64,000 bases of DNA. It comes from Streptomyces sp. NRRL S-118 (lineage in GTDB: Bacteria > Actinomycetota > Actinomycetes > Streptomycetales > Streptomycetaceae). Shown piece by piece: positions 57,646-64,000 of this stretch. The stretch lies in assembly GCF_000716335.1 (NCBI RefSeq), contig NZ_KL591016.1, positions 2,999 through 66,998 on the forward strand, written 5' to 3'. Made by a program: the position numbers and the translations under genes. Below the pieces are notes generated by a model that had not been told where the DNA came from, searched no databases, and saw only the letters and a list, made by a program, of their open reading frames with translations. The stretch's first letter is position 1. Each line of letters starts with the position of its first letter.

Positions 57646-59001
57646 TCAGGCGGTGGCCGGCACGGACACCTTCTGCTCGGCCTCGCGCACGCCGAACGCC
57701 TCGTCCTCCTCGTCGACCGGGGAGGCGGTGGCCGCGTTGTACGCGTCGAGGTCGAGGATCTTCTCGCGGGCGGCGACGACGACCGGGACCAGGGCCTGGC
57801 CGGCGACGTTCGTGGCCGTGCGCATCATGTCCAGGATCGGGTCGATCGCCATCAGCAGGCCCACGCCCTCCAGCGGCAGCCCCAGCGTGGAGAGGGTCAG
57901 CGTCAGCATGACCGTCGCGCCGGTCAGACCGGCCGTGGCCGCGGAGCCGATGACCGAGACGAAGGCGATGAGCAGGTAGTCGCCGATGCCCAGCTGTACG
58001 TCGAAGATCTGCGCGATGAAGATCGCGGCGAGCGCCGGGTAGATCGCGGCGCAGCCGTCCATCTTCGTCGTGGCGCCGAACGGGACGGCGAAGGAGGTGT
58101 ACTCCTTCGGCACGCCGAGACGCTCGGTGACCTTGACCGTCACCGGCATGGTGCCGACGGACGAGCGGGAGACGAACGCGAGCTGGATGGCCGGCCAGGC
58201 GCCCTTGAAGAACTGCAGCGGGTTGAGCTTGGCGACGGTCGCCAGCAGCAGCGGGTAGACGCCGAACAGCACCAGGGCGCAACCGATGTAGACGTCGGCG
58301 GTGAAGGTGGCGTACTTGCCGATGAGGTCCCAGCCGTAGTCGGCGATCGCGTAGCCGATGAGGCCGACGGTGCCGAGCGGCGCGAGCCGGATGACCCACC
58401 ACAGGGCCTTCTGGAGCAGCTCCAGCACGGACTCGCTGAGCGTGAGCACCGGCTGGGCCCGGTCACCGAGCTTCAGGGCGGCGATGCCGGCGACGGCGGC
58501 CATGAAGACGATCTGCAGCACGTTCAGCTCGGTGAACGGCGTGATGACGTCCGTCGGGACGATGCCGGTGAGGAAGTCCAGCCAGGAACCGGCGTGTTCC
58601 GGCTTCTCGCCGTCCTTCGGCGTCAGACCGGTCCCCGCGCCCGGGTTCGTGAGCAGGCCGATCGTGAGGCCGATGGCCACGGCGATCAGCGATGTGATCA
58701 TGAACCAGAGCAGGGTGCGGCCCGCGAGGCGGGCGGCGTTGTTCACCTTCCGCAGGTTGGTGATCGACACCAGGATGGCGAAGAAGACGAGCGGTGCGAC
58801 GGCCAGCTTCAGCAACTGGACGAAGATGTGGCCCACCTTGTCGAGCGTGGTGTAAAGCCACTGCACGTCATAGGTGCGGGTGACCCAGCCGAGGACGACG
58901 CCGAGCACGAGACCGGCGACGATCTGGGCCCAGAAGGGCACCTTGGGGACGGATATGCGGCGGGCGGGCTTCTCGGTGCTCGCGGACGCGGACACGGACA
59001 C
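57646..59001 (-). CDS. DAACS-family symporter, possibly for cystine
   Basis: This 451-residue membrane protein has eight or so transmembrane helices and the two re-entrant loops of the glutamate/dicarboxylate symporter family. The Ser-rich hairpin is FVSRSSVGTMPVTVKV, and the late Asp/Asn segment is DPILDMMRTATNVAGQALVP. The seventh-helix motif, NMDGT in glutamate carriers, reads TKMDGCAAIYPALAA; the GCA-IYPA wording recalls DAACS cystine transporters. A 25-codon peptide with four cysteines is encoded in its leader, which also points to cysteine control. The start at GTG 59001 or a nearby codon is uncertain by a few residues. Substrate remains inference. Confidence 0.88.
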   Translation of the reverse strand: MSVSASASTEKPARRISVPKVPFWAQIVAGLVLGVVLGWVTRTYDVQWLYTTLDKVGHIFVQLLKLAVAPLVFFAILVSITNLRKVNNAARLAGRTLLWFMITSLIAVAIGLTIGLLTNPGAGTGLTPKDGEKPEHAGSWLDFLTGIVPTDVITPFTELNVLQIVFMAAVAGIAALKLGDRAQPVLTLSESVLELLQKALWWVIRLAPLGTVGLIGYAIADYGWDLIGKYATFTADVYIGCALVLFGVYPLLLATVAKLNPLQFFKGAWPAIQLAFVSRSSVGTMPVTVKVTERLGVPKEYTSFAVPFGATTKMDGCAAIYPALAAIFIAQIFDVQLGIGDYLLIAFVSVIGSAATAGLTGATVMLTLTLSTLGLPLEGVGLLMAIDPILDMMRTATNVAGQALVPVVVAAREKILDLDAYNAATASPVDEEDEAFGVREAEQKVSVPATA

Positions 59002-59048
59002 ACTCCAGTGAGGGCGTATCGGGGAATACGGGACAGGATGGGGTGGGT

Positions 59049-59078
59049 GCGGCGCACGCGCGCTTCAGGCGGCGCCGC
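59049..59078 (-). promoter_or_regulatory. Hairpin between leader peptide and symporter
   Basis: GCGGCGC (59049-59055) pairs with GCGCCGC (59072-59078). It sits 15 bases past the leader-peptide stop and about 50 before the symporter start, where an attenuation structure would be expected. No T run follows, so any control would be Rho-dependent or translational. Confidence 0.35.
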
Positions 59079-59092
59079 TGCATGATGCCGGG

Positions 59093-59170
59093 TCAGACCT
59101 CGCGGCAACAGACCGCGGACATACAGCGGCACAAATCGACATGCAGGCGCGCCACGAGCGGGAGGCTCAT
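59093..59170 (-). CDS. Cysteine-rich leader peptide (25 residues)
   Basis: ATG 59170 to TGA 59093-59095 encodes 25 residues. It opens MSLPLVARLHVDLCRC and has cysteines at 14, 16, 21 and 22 (LCRC, VCC). It matches the actinobacterial leader-peptide pattern LVxRxHVDLxRxxSAxC, found before sulfur-assimilation and transport genes. It lies about 30 bases after the predicted transcription start and 92 bases before the symporter. Ribosome stalling on the Cys codons when cysteine is scarce would be the expected sensing step. The ribosome site (GTGAAG) is weak. Confidence 0.78.
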   Translation of the reverse strand: MSLPLVARLHVDLCRCMSAVCCREV

Positions 59171-59207
59171 GGCTTCACGGGGGCGCACAGCTGTCTTCAC
59201 GCCGAAC

Positions 59208-59239
59208 ACGTTAACACTTGTACTTTGAGACCCTCAAAG
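59208..59239 (-). promoter_or_regulatory. Symporter promoter with overlapping palindrome
   Basis: On the minus strand TTGAGG (59237-59232) and TAACGT (59213-59208) are 18 bases apart. CTTTGAG and CTCAAAG (59223-59229 and 59233-59239) form a perfect palindrome across the -35 box, a likely operator. Confidence 0.6.
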
Positions 59240-59274
59240 CACTTCTTTGGGTCGGCTTGCTCCATGAACGCCAA

Positions 59275-59310
59275 CACCCCCGTGCGAAGCGCGGCTTCGG
59301 CACGGGGGTG
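59275..59310 (-). terminator. Terminator of the DUF4229 gene
   Basis: CACCCCCGTGC then GAAGC (59275-59290) pair with GCTTC and GCACGGGGGTG (59294-59310) with one bulged G. It begins 33 bases past the stop at 59343. Confidence 0.75.
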
Positions 59311-59342
59311 CGGACGGGCTGTGGGCTACGTCACGGCGCTGC

Positions 59343-59642
59343 TCACTGCGCGGTGGCGTCCTCCTGGGACCTGCTGGCCTCCAGCCGCGCCTTCACGCCG
59401 TCGACCTTCGGCGCGATCTGCGCGGACATCGCGTCCCGCTGCTTGCGCAGCAGGACGAAGCTGAGGGGCGCCGAGATGACGATCGAGAGCAGCAGGACCC
59501 ACAGGAGGTTGGAGTCACCGAGCCCCCGCGGCAGGACTCCGGCGTACACCAGGCCCCACAGGGCGAAGAAGCAGCCGGCGAAGATGCCGAAGCGCATGAG
59601 GGTGTAGCGGATGGTGGCGCTCGTCCAGGCGGCAGCGGACAC
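59343..59642 (-). CDS. DUF4229-type small membrane protein
   Basis: This 99-residue protein has two membrane helices (TLMRFGIFAGCFFALWGLVYAG and LLWVLLLSIVISAPLSFVLL) joined by VLPRGLGDSN, then a charged tail (RKQRDAMSAQIAPKVDGVKARLEA). This matches the actinobacterial DUF4229 layout; function is unknown. GTG 59642, preceded by GGAAGG, is chosen because homology begins near SAAAWTSATIRYTL; ATG 59693 would add 17 unrelated residues. Confidence 0.82.
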   Translation of the reverse strand: MSAAAWTSATIRYTLMRFGIFAGCFFALWGLVYAGVLPRGLGDSNLLWVLLLSIVISAPLSFVLLRKQRDAMSAQIAPKVDGVKARLEASRSQEDATAQ

Positions 59643-59710
59643 GGCGGGGCCTTCCTTCTTCCTGTTCGCTCGGTTGCCCATCCAGTGAAGCACGTGCCGT
59701 TTGGATCATT

Positions 59711-60238
59711 TCAGGGGGTGAGCGGCAGATACATGATGATGTCGTCACGGTCGTCACCCTCGGCGACCCGGATCGCGCCCGGGATGCGCCCGACCTCCTT
59801 GTACCCGCAGGAGGCGTAGAACCGGTCGACGCCGGTGCCGCCGCGGCAGGTGAGCCGTATCGCCTCGATGCCGCCGAAGCCGCGCACGGCCGCCTCCGTC
59901 GCGGCCATCAGGTCCCGCCCGTACCCCTTGCCCTGGTGGCGGGGGTGCACCATCACCGTGTAGAGCCACACCCAGTGGGTCATCAACCGGTGCGTGTTGT
60001 ACGTGATGAAGGCGGTGGCGGCGACGGCCCCGTCCTCGTCGTACCCGGCCAGCAGGCGCGTGCGGCCCTCCTCGATGGCGACGAGGTGCTTGACCCACTC
60101 CGGGCGGACGTCGTCGGGGACCACCGGGGGGACGAAGCCGACGGAGCCGCCCGCGTTGGAGACGTCCGTCCACAGGCGGAGGACGCCGTCGCGCAGGGCG
60201 GCGTCGATACGCGGGTCGAGGGCGAAGGTCAGTGGCAT
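59711..60238 (-). CDS. GNAT acetyltransferase
   Basis: This 175-residue enzyme has the GNAT acyl-CoA loop VMVHPRHQGKGYGRDLMAATEAAV and the C-terminal TGVDRFYASCGYKEVGRIPGAIRVAEGD. Several strands precede the loop (RLLAGYDEDGAVAATAFITYN). The substrate is unknown. The stop lies about 70 bases from the DUF4229 gene, and the start about 20 bases from the UdgX gene's end, so it may be cotranscribed with udgX. Confidence 0.88.
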   Translation of the reverse strand: MPLTFALDPRIDAALRDGVLRLWTDVSNAGGSVGFVPPVVPDDVRPEWVKHLVAIEEGRTRLLAGYDEDGAVAATAFITYNTHRLMTHWVWLYTVMVHPRHQGKGYGRDLMAATEAAVRGFGGIEAIRLTCRGGTGVDRFYASCGYKEVGRIPGAIRVAEGDDRDDIIMYLPLTP

Positions 60239-60257
60239 GCCCTCGACGGTAGACGAC

Positions 60258-60911
60258 TCACCCCAGGGCCCGGGCGGCCATCCGCAGGTCGGACACCAGC
60301 CCCGCGTAGACCGCCTCGCGGTCGTCCGCGCGCAGCACGGCGGACGGGTGGACGGTGGCCAGCAGGGTCTCGCCGCGGTCCTCGTACGGCAGGAGCATGC
60401 CGCGCTGCCTGGTCACCCGGAAGCCGGAGCCGAGCAGCGCTTTCCCGGCGGTCGCGCCGAGCGCGACGATGATCTCCGGGTCGACGAGCCGCACCTCCGC
60501 GTCGAGCCACGGCTTGCAGGCGCTCATCTCCCGCAGGCTGGGCGCCTTGTGGATGCGGCGCTTGCCCCGCTCGGGGACGATCTCGAACTTGAAGTGCTTG
60601 ACGGCGTTGGTGGTGTACGTGTCGCCGGGGTCGATCCCCGCCTCGGCCAGCGCCCGCGCCAGCACCTTGCCCGCGGGCCCGACGAACGGCGCCCCCTGCC
60701 GGTCCTCCTGGTCGCCCGGCTGCTCGCCGACGAGCAGCACCCGGGCGTGCGCGTTCCCCGCGCCGAACACGGTCTGCGTGGCGTCGCGGTGCAGCGGGCA
60801 GCCCCGGCACCCGGCGGCGGCCTCGCGCAGCGCCTCGATGCCGCCGCGCCCGGGCACGAAGGGCTCGGCGGTGTACGCGTCCTCCGGGGCGGTCCCCGTA
60901 CGACCGGCCAT
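60258..60911 (-). CDS. UdgX-type uracil-DNA glycosylase
   Basis: This 217-residue protein belongs to the iron-sulfur (type 4-like) uracil-DNA glycosylases. Cluster cysteines begin with CRGCPLH, and the first active-site motif is GEQPGDQEDRQGAPFVGPAG. The later motif is HPSAVLRA. An inserted loop reads GKRRIHKAP; the KRRIH His is the residue by which UdgX forms a covalent bond to uracil-DNA in mycobacteria. Family members bind uracil in DNA very tightly and help in repair. ATG 60911 gives a good N-terminus. mqnE ends 53 bases upstream. Confidence 0.9.
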   Translation of the reverse strand: MAGRTGTAPEDAYTAEPFVPGRGGIEALREAAAGCRGCPLHRDATQTVFGAGNAHARVLLVGEQPGDQEDRQGAPFVGPAGKVLARALAEAGIDPGDTYTTNAVKHFKFEIVPERGKRRIHKAPSLREMSACKPWLDAEVRLVDPEIIVALGATAGKALLGSGFRVTRQRGMLLPYEDRGETLLATVHPSAVLRADDREAVYAGLVSDLRMAARALG

Positions 60912-60964
60912 GCGCCCCGGGTACCCACCCGGGGCGCGGACGAACGGGCCGGAGTTGCGGCAGG

Positions 60965-62128
60965 TCAGACGCGCATCGGCTGCGGGGTCTCCCGGCGGCC
61001 GGCGTCCGGGCCCGGGTACTCGCGGATGATCTCGTAGCGGGTGTTGCGCTCCACCGGGCGGAAGCCGGCGTCGCGGATCAGCTCCAGCAGGTCCTCACGG
61101 CTGAGCTTGTTCGGGGTGCCGTAGTTGTCCGCGTCGTGCGTGATCTTGTACTCGACGACCGAACCGTCCATGTCGTCGGCGCCGTGCTGGAGCGCCAGCT
61201 GCGCGGTCTGCACGCCGTGCATGACCCAGAAGACCTTGACGTGCTGGACGTTGTCGAAGAGGAGCCGCGAGACCGCGAAGGTCTTCAGCGCCTCCGCGCC
61301 CGTCGCCATGGTGGTGCGCGCCTGCAGGCGGTTGCGGATCTTGCCGTCCTGCATGTCGACGAAGTCGTGCTGGTAGCGCAGCGGGATGAAGACCTGGAAG
61401 CCGCCGGTCTCGTCCTGGAGCTCACGCAGCCGCAGCACGTGGTCCACGCGGTGGCGGGGCTCCTCGATGTGGCCGTACAGCATCGTGCACGGGGTCTTCA
61501 GCCCCTTCTCGTGCGCGAGCCGGTGGATCCGCGACCAATCCTCCCAGTGGGTGCGGTGGTCCACGATGTGCTGGCGCACTTCCCAGTCGAAGATCTCCGC
61601 GCCGCCTCCGGTCAGCGACTCCAGGCCGGCCTCGATCAGCTCGTCGAGGATCTCGGAGGCGGACAGCCCGGAGATGGTCTCGAAGTGGTGGATCTCGGTC
61701 GCCGTGAACGCCTTCAGGGAGACGTTCGGCAGCGCCTTCTTCAACTCGCTGAGGGAGCGCGGGTAGTAGCGCCACGGCAGGTTCGGGTGGAGCCCGTTGA
61801 CGATGTGCAGCTCGGTGAGGTTGTCGTTCTCCATCGCCTTGGCGAGGCGGACGGCCTCCTCGATGCGCATGGTGTACGCGTCCTTCTCGCCCGGCTTGCG
61901 CTGGAACGAGCAGTACGCGCACGACGCCGTGCACACGTTCGTCATGTTGAGGTGCCGGTTGACGTTGAAGTGCACGACGTCGCCGTTCTTGCGCGTGCGC
62001 ACCTCGTGGGCGAGACCGCCGAGCCAGGCCAGGTCGTCCGACTCGTAGAGGGCGATGCCGTCCTCGCGGGTCAGCCGCTCCCCGGACCGGACCTTCTCCT
62101 CCAGCTCGCGCTTGAGCCCCGCGTCCAT
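60965..62128 (-). CDS. mqnE: Aminofutalosine synthase
   Basis: This 387-residue radical-SAM enzyme joins 3-enolpyruvylbenzoate to the adenosyl radical to form aminodeoxyfutalosine. The cluster motif is CTASCAYCSF in NMTNVCTASCAYC. ELHIVNGLHPNLPWRYYPRSL and CTMLYGHIEEPRHRVDHVLRL mark MqnE against MqnC. It shares the pathway with mqnA and mqnC in this window. ATG 62128 gives the family length. Confidence 0.94.
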   Translation of the reverse strand: MDAGLKRELEEKVRSGERLTREDGIALYESDDLAWLGGLAHEVRTRKNGDVVHFNVNRHLNMTNVCTASCAYCSFQRKPGEKDAYTMRIEEAVRLAKAMENDNLTELHIVNGLHPNLPWRYYPRSLSELKKALPNVSLKAFTATEIHHFETISGLSASEILDELIEAGLESLTGGGAEIFDWEVRQHIVDHRTHWEDWSRIHRLAHEKGLKTPCTMLYGHIEEPRHRVDHVLRLRELQDETGGFQVFIPLRYQHDFVDMQDGKIRNRLQARTTMATGAEALKTFAVSRLLFDNVQHVKVFWVMHGVQTAQLALQHGADDMDGSVVEYKITHDADNYGTPNKLSREDLLELIRDAGFRPVERNTRYEIIREYPGPDAGRRETPQPMRV

Positions 62129-62221
62129 GTCAGGCCGCCTCCCATACGTGTGTCAATCGGGCCTGCCCCACCGTACTCCCCCGCCTTCCGCAGGCGGGCG
62201 GAGCCCCGTCGAGGCAGTGCG

Positions 62222-62677
62222 TCACGCCTCCTCGGGCAGGTCGCCGACCCGGTTCTCCCACTTCGTGGACAGCACGATGGTGGTGCGCGTGCGGGACACG
62301 CCCTTCGTGCCCGACAGCCGCCGGATCGTCTTCTCCAGGCCGTCCACGTCCGTCGCCCGCACCTTGAGCATGTACGAGTCGTCGCCCGCGATGAACCAGC
62401 AGTCCTCGATCTCCGCGAGGTCCCGCAGCCGGCGCGCCACGTCCTCGTGATCGGCGGCGTCCGAGAGCGAGATGCCAATCAGTGCCGTGACGCCCAGGCC
62501 GAGGGAGGCGGAGTCGACGGTGGCGCGGTAGCCGGTGATGACGCCCGCCGCCTCCAGGCGGTTGATGCGGTCGGTGACGGAGGGCCCGGAGAGCCCGACC
62601 AGCCGGCCGAGCTCGGCGTACGAGGCCCTGCCGTTCTCCCGCAGGGCCTGGATGAGCTGCCTATCCACGGCGTCCAT
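62222..62677 (-). CDS. Lrp/AsnC-family regulator
   Basis: This 151-residue protein has an N-terminal helix-turn-helix (DAVDRQLIQALRENGRASYAELGRLVGLSGPSVTDRINRLEAAG) and a C-terminal RAM ligand-binding domain (VTALIGISLSDAADHEDVARRL, DCWFIAGDDSYMLKVRATDVDGLE). ATG 62677 is preferred because GGAAGG lies ten bases upstream; ATG 62695 would add six residues. A consensus TTGACA (about 62724-62719 on minus) lies upstream. It is divergent from nothing and may sense an amino acid. Confidence 0.9.
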   Translation of the reverse strand: MDAVDRQLIQALRENGRASYAELGRLVGLSGPSVTDRINRLEAAGVITGYRATVDSASLGLGVTALIGISLSDAADHEDVARRLRDLAEIEDCWFIAGDDSYMLKVRATDVDGLEKTIRRLSGTKGVSRTRTTIVLSTKWENRVGDLPEEA

Positions 62678-62787
62678 ATGCCTGAAGCCTTCCATCTGGT
62701 CAGCGAAACCGCGCGTTTGAGTGTCAATCTAAGGCATGCGAGGTCGGCACCCCGCACCACATCTTTACGGAACGCCGCGAGGCGCCG

Positions 62788-63453
62788 TCATTCGTTCCGG
62801 GAGGCCCCGAGCTCCCCTCTCCAACGGCGGTACAGCCCGTGCGGCACGCCCGCCGCGTCCAGCACCCGTCCGGCGACGAAGTCCACCAGGTCCTGGATGT
62901 GGGTCGCGCCCGCGTAGAACGCCGGGGACGCCGGGAGGACCACCGCGCCCGCCTCGTCCAGCGCCACCAGGTGCTTCAGCGTCTGCCCGCTCAGCGGGGT
63001 CTCCCGCACCGCCACCACCAGGGGGCGCCGCTCCTTCAGCGTCACGCTCGCCGCCCGCTGCAGCAGGTCCTTCGACAGGCCCAGCGCCACCCCGGCCACG
63101 GCGGCGGTGGACGCGGGCACGATCAGCATCCCCTTGACGGGGTACGAACCCGACGACGGCCCCGCGGCCAGGTCGCCCGCCGCCCAGTGCCGCACGTCGT
63201 CCACCCGCACCGGGAACGTCCCGGGCTTGCCGTCGGCGCCCCGCGCCAGCCACTCCCGCAGGTCCTCGCGCCAGTGCGCGTCGCGGAAGGCGATCCCGGT
63301 CTCGTCGAGCAGCGTCAGCCGCGAGGCCCGGGACACCACGAGGTCCACGCTCTCACCCGCCGCGAGCAGGCCGCGCAGCACCGCGGCGGCGTACGGCGTC
63401 CCCGACGCCCCGGACACCCCGACGACCCAGGGAACGCGCTTGCCGACAGTCAT
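62788..63453 (-). CDS. UbiX-like flavin prenyltransferase
   Basis: This 221-residue protein has the UbiX/PadI fold: VPWVVGVSGASGTPYAAAVLRGL, GMLIVPASTAAVAGVALGLSKDLLQRAASVTLKERRPLVVAVRETPLS, and the late AVVLPASPAFYAG. Such enzymes make prenylated FMN, the cofactor of UbiD decarboxylases. In Streptomyces a UbiX/UbiD pair works late in the futalosine pathway (MqnM/MqnL), and mqnE lies 660 bases away, so that role is likely. The UbiD partner is not within the window. ATG 63453 is clear. Confidence 0.9.
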   Translation of the reverse strand: MTVGKRVPWVVGVSGASGTPYAAAVLRGLLAAGESVDLVVSRASRLTLLDETGIAFRDAHWREDLREWLARGADGKPGTFPVRVDDVRHWAAGDLAAGPSSGSYPVKGMLIVPASTAAVAGVALGLSKDLLQRAASVTLKERRPLVVAVRETPLSGQTLKHLVALDEAGAVVLPASPAFYAGATHIQDLVDFVAGRVLDAAGVPHGLYRRWRGELGASRNE

Positions 63454-63547
63454 GCGCCCGAGCCTATCCGGCCGGGCAGGCGGGGAACCGGCCAAGGTGC
63501 CCGGACGTTTCCCGAGGTGGGAGCACGCCATACCGCAGGGGGCCGCG

Positions 63548-64000
63548 ATGACGGGGACGACGGGCCGCGAGCCCGGGGCACGGAGCGGCGCCGGCCGGGT
63601 CTGGGCGGCCGCGCAGCTGATGCTGGCCTGGGTGGCGCTGCTGTGGGTGCTGGAGGCCGTGGACCTGGCGACCGGCCACGCCCTGGACGGGTACGGCATC
63701 AGCCCGCGGGAGGTCACCGAGCTGCGCGACCTCGTCCCCGCGGCGTTCCTGCACTTCGGCTTCGGCCACGTCGCGGCGAACACCGTGCCGCTGCTGGTCC
63801 TCGGCTTCCTCGCGGCGCTCGGCGGCATCCGCCGCTTCCTGGCCGTCGCCGCGCTGATCGTGGTCGTCGACGGGCTGGGCGTGTGGCTCGTCTCCCCGTC
63901 GTACAGCGTCACGGCGGGCGCGTCGGGGTTGATCTTCGGCCTCTTCGGCTACCTGGTGTTCCGCGGTTTCGTGGACCGCAAGGCGCTGGACATCGGCGTG
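63548..64000 (+). CDS. Rhomboid-family intramembrane protease (5' part)
   Basis: The gene starts at ATG 63548 and runs off the window; 151 codons are visible. Membrane helices AAAQLMLAWVALLWVLEAV and NTVPLLVLGFLAALGG are followed by the catalytic serine motif SVTAGASGLIFGLFGYLVF (GASG). HFGFGHVAANTVPL carries the conserved His/Asn. The final helix with the catalytic His should lie past base 64000. It cleaves membrane helices; substrates are unknown. It is divergent from the UbiX-like gene. Confidence 0.88.
   Translation, partial: MTGTTGREPGARSGAGRVWAAAQLMLAWVALLWVLEAVDLATGHALDGYGISPREVTELRDLVPAAFLHFGFGHVAANTVPLLVLGFLAALGGIRRFLAVAALIVVVDGLGVWLVSPSYSVTAGASGLIFGLFGYLVFRGFVDRKALDIGV

Noticed and set aside
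59043..59228. Plus-strand open frame over the symporter leader
   Set aside because: It lacks coding bias and overlaps the better supported minus-strand leader peptide and promoter.

Overview
The window is about 64 kb of very GC-rich DNA from a Streptomyces-type actinomycete. Codon third positions are almost all G or C, GTG starts are frequent, adjacent genes often overlap by four bases, and several starts look leaderless. The content fits the genus: a complete nuoA-N operon beside an NlpC/P60 hydrolase, futalosine-pathway menaquinone genes, a mycothiol-dependent maleylpyruvate isomerase relative, CGNR and AsnC-type regulators, and a Streptomyces griseus-type aminopeptidase.

Layout. Bases 1-4.4 kb hold a broken upstream gene, a divergent HxlR/NmrA pair, rarD, and a divergent pair (CGNR-SRPBCC fusion versus VOC protein) whose starts are separated only by a 21-bp palindrome. 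Bases 4.6-12.4 kb hold a secreted M28 aminopeptidase, a tandem-repeat spacer, a LolA-like secreted protein, a polyprenyl diphosphate synthase, a CocE-like hydrolase whose nucleophile serine is replaced by glycine, and fumarylacetoacetase. Bases 12.4-19.7 kb hold the most unusual block: a GntR regulator with a long palindrome at its start, then a two-cluster ferredoxin, a lipoprotein substrate-binding protein with a NosL-like tail, an SsuC/TauC-type permease, an ATPase, and an AprA/FrdA-like flavoprotein carrying about 300 residues of HEAT repeats. Bases 19.7-21.7 kb hold a secreted intradiol dioxygenase with a chitin-binding tail and an AraC regulator.

Bases 21.7-37.8 kb are the fourteen-gene NADH dehydrogenase operon (minus strand), preceded by a Rex-type operator. 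Bases 38.5-49.3 kb contain an NlpC/P60 hydrolase, geranylgeranyl reductase, menG, an amidohydrolase remnant, mqnC, a receptor Ser/Thr kinase and mqnA. mqnE and a UbiX-type flavin prenyltransferase lie at 61-63.5 kb. With the polyprenyl synthase at 7.6 kb, these supply menaquinone, the electron acceptor of the Nuo complex.

Bases 49.5-60.9 kb hold smaller accessory units: a cold-shock gene with a structured leader, CapA, a tyrosine phosphatase, an MFS exporter, a RibD-like reductase, a Pro-rich secreted protein, TetR, and a DAACS symporter preceded by a 25-codon cysteine-rich leader peptide. A UdgX uracil-DNA glycosylase follows. The window ends inside a rhomboid protease gene. All assignments come from reading the sequence; no database search was run.
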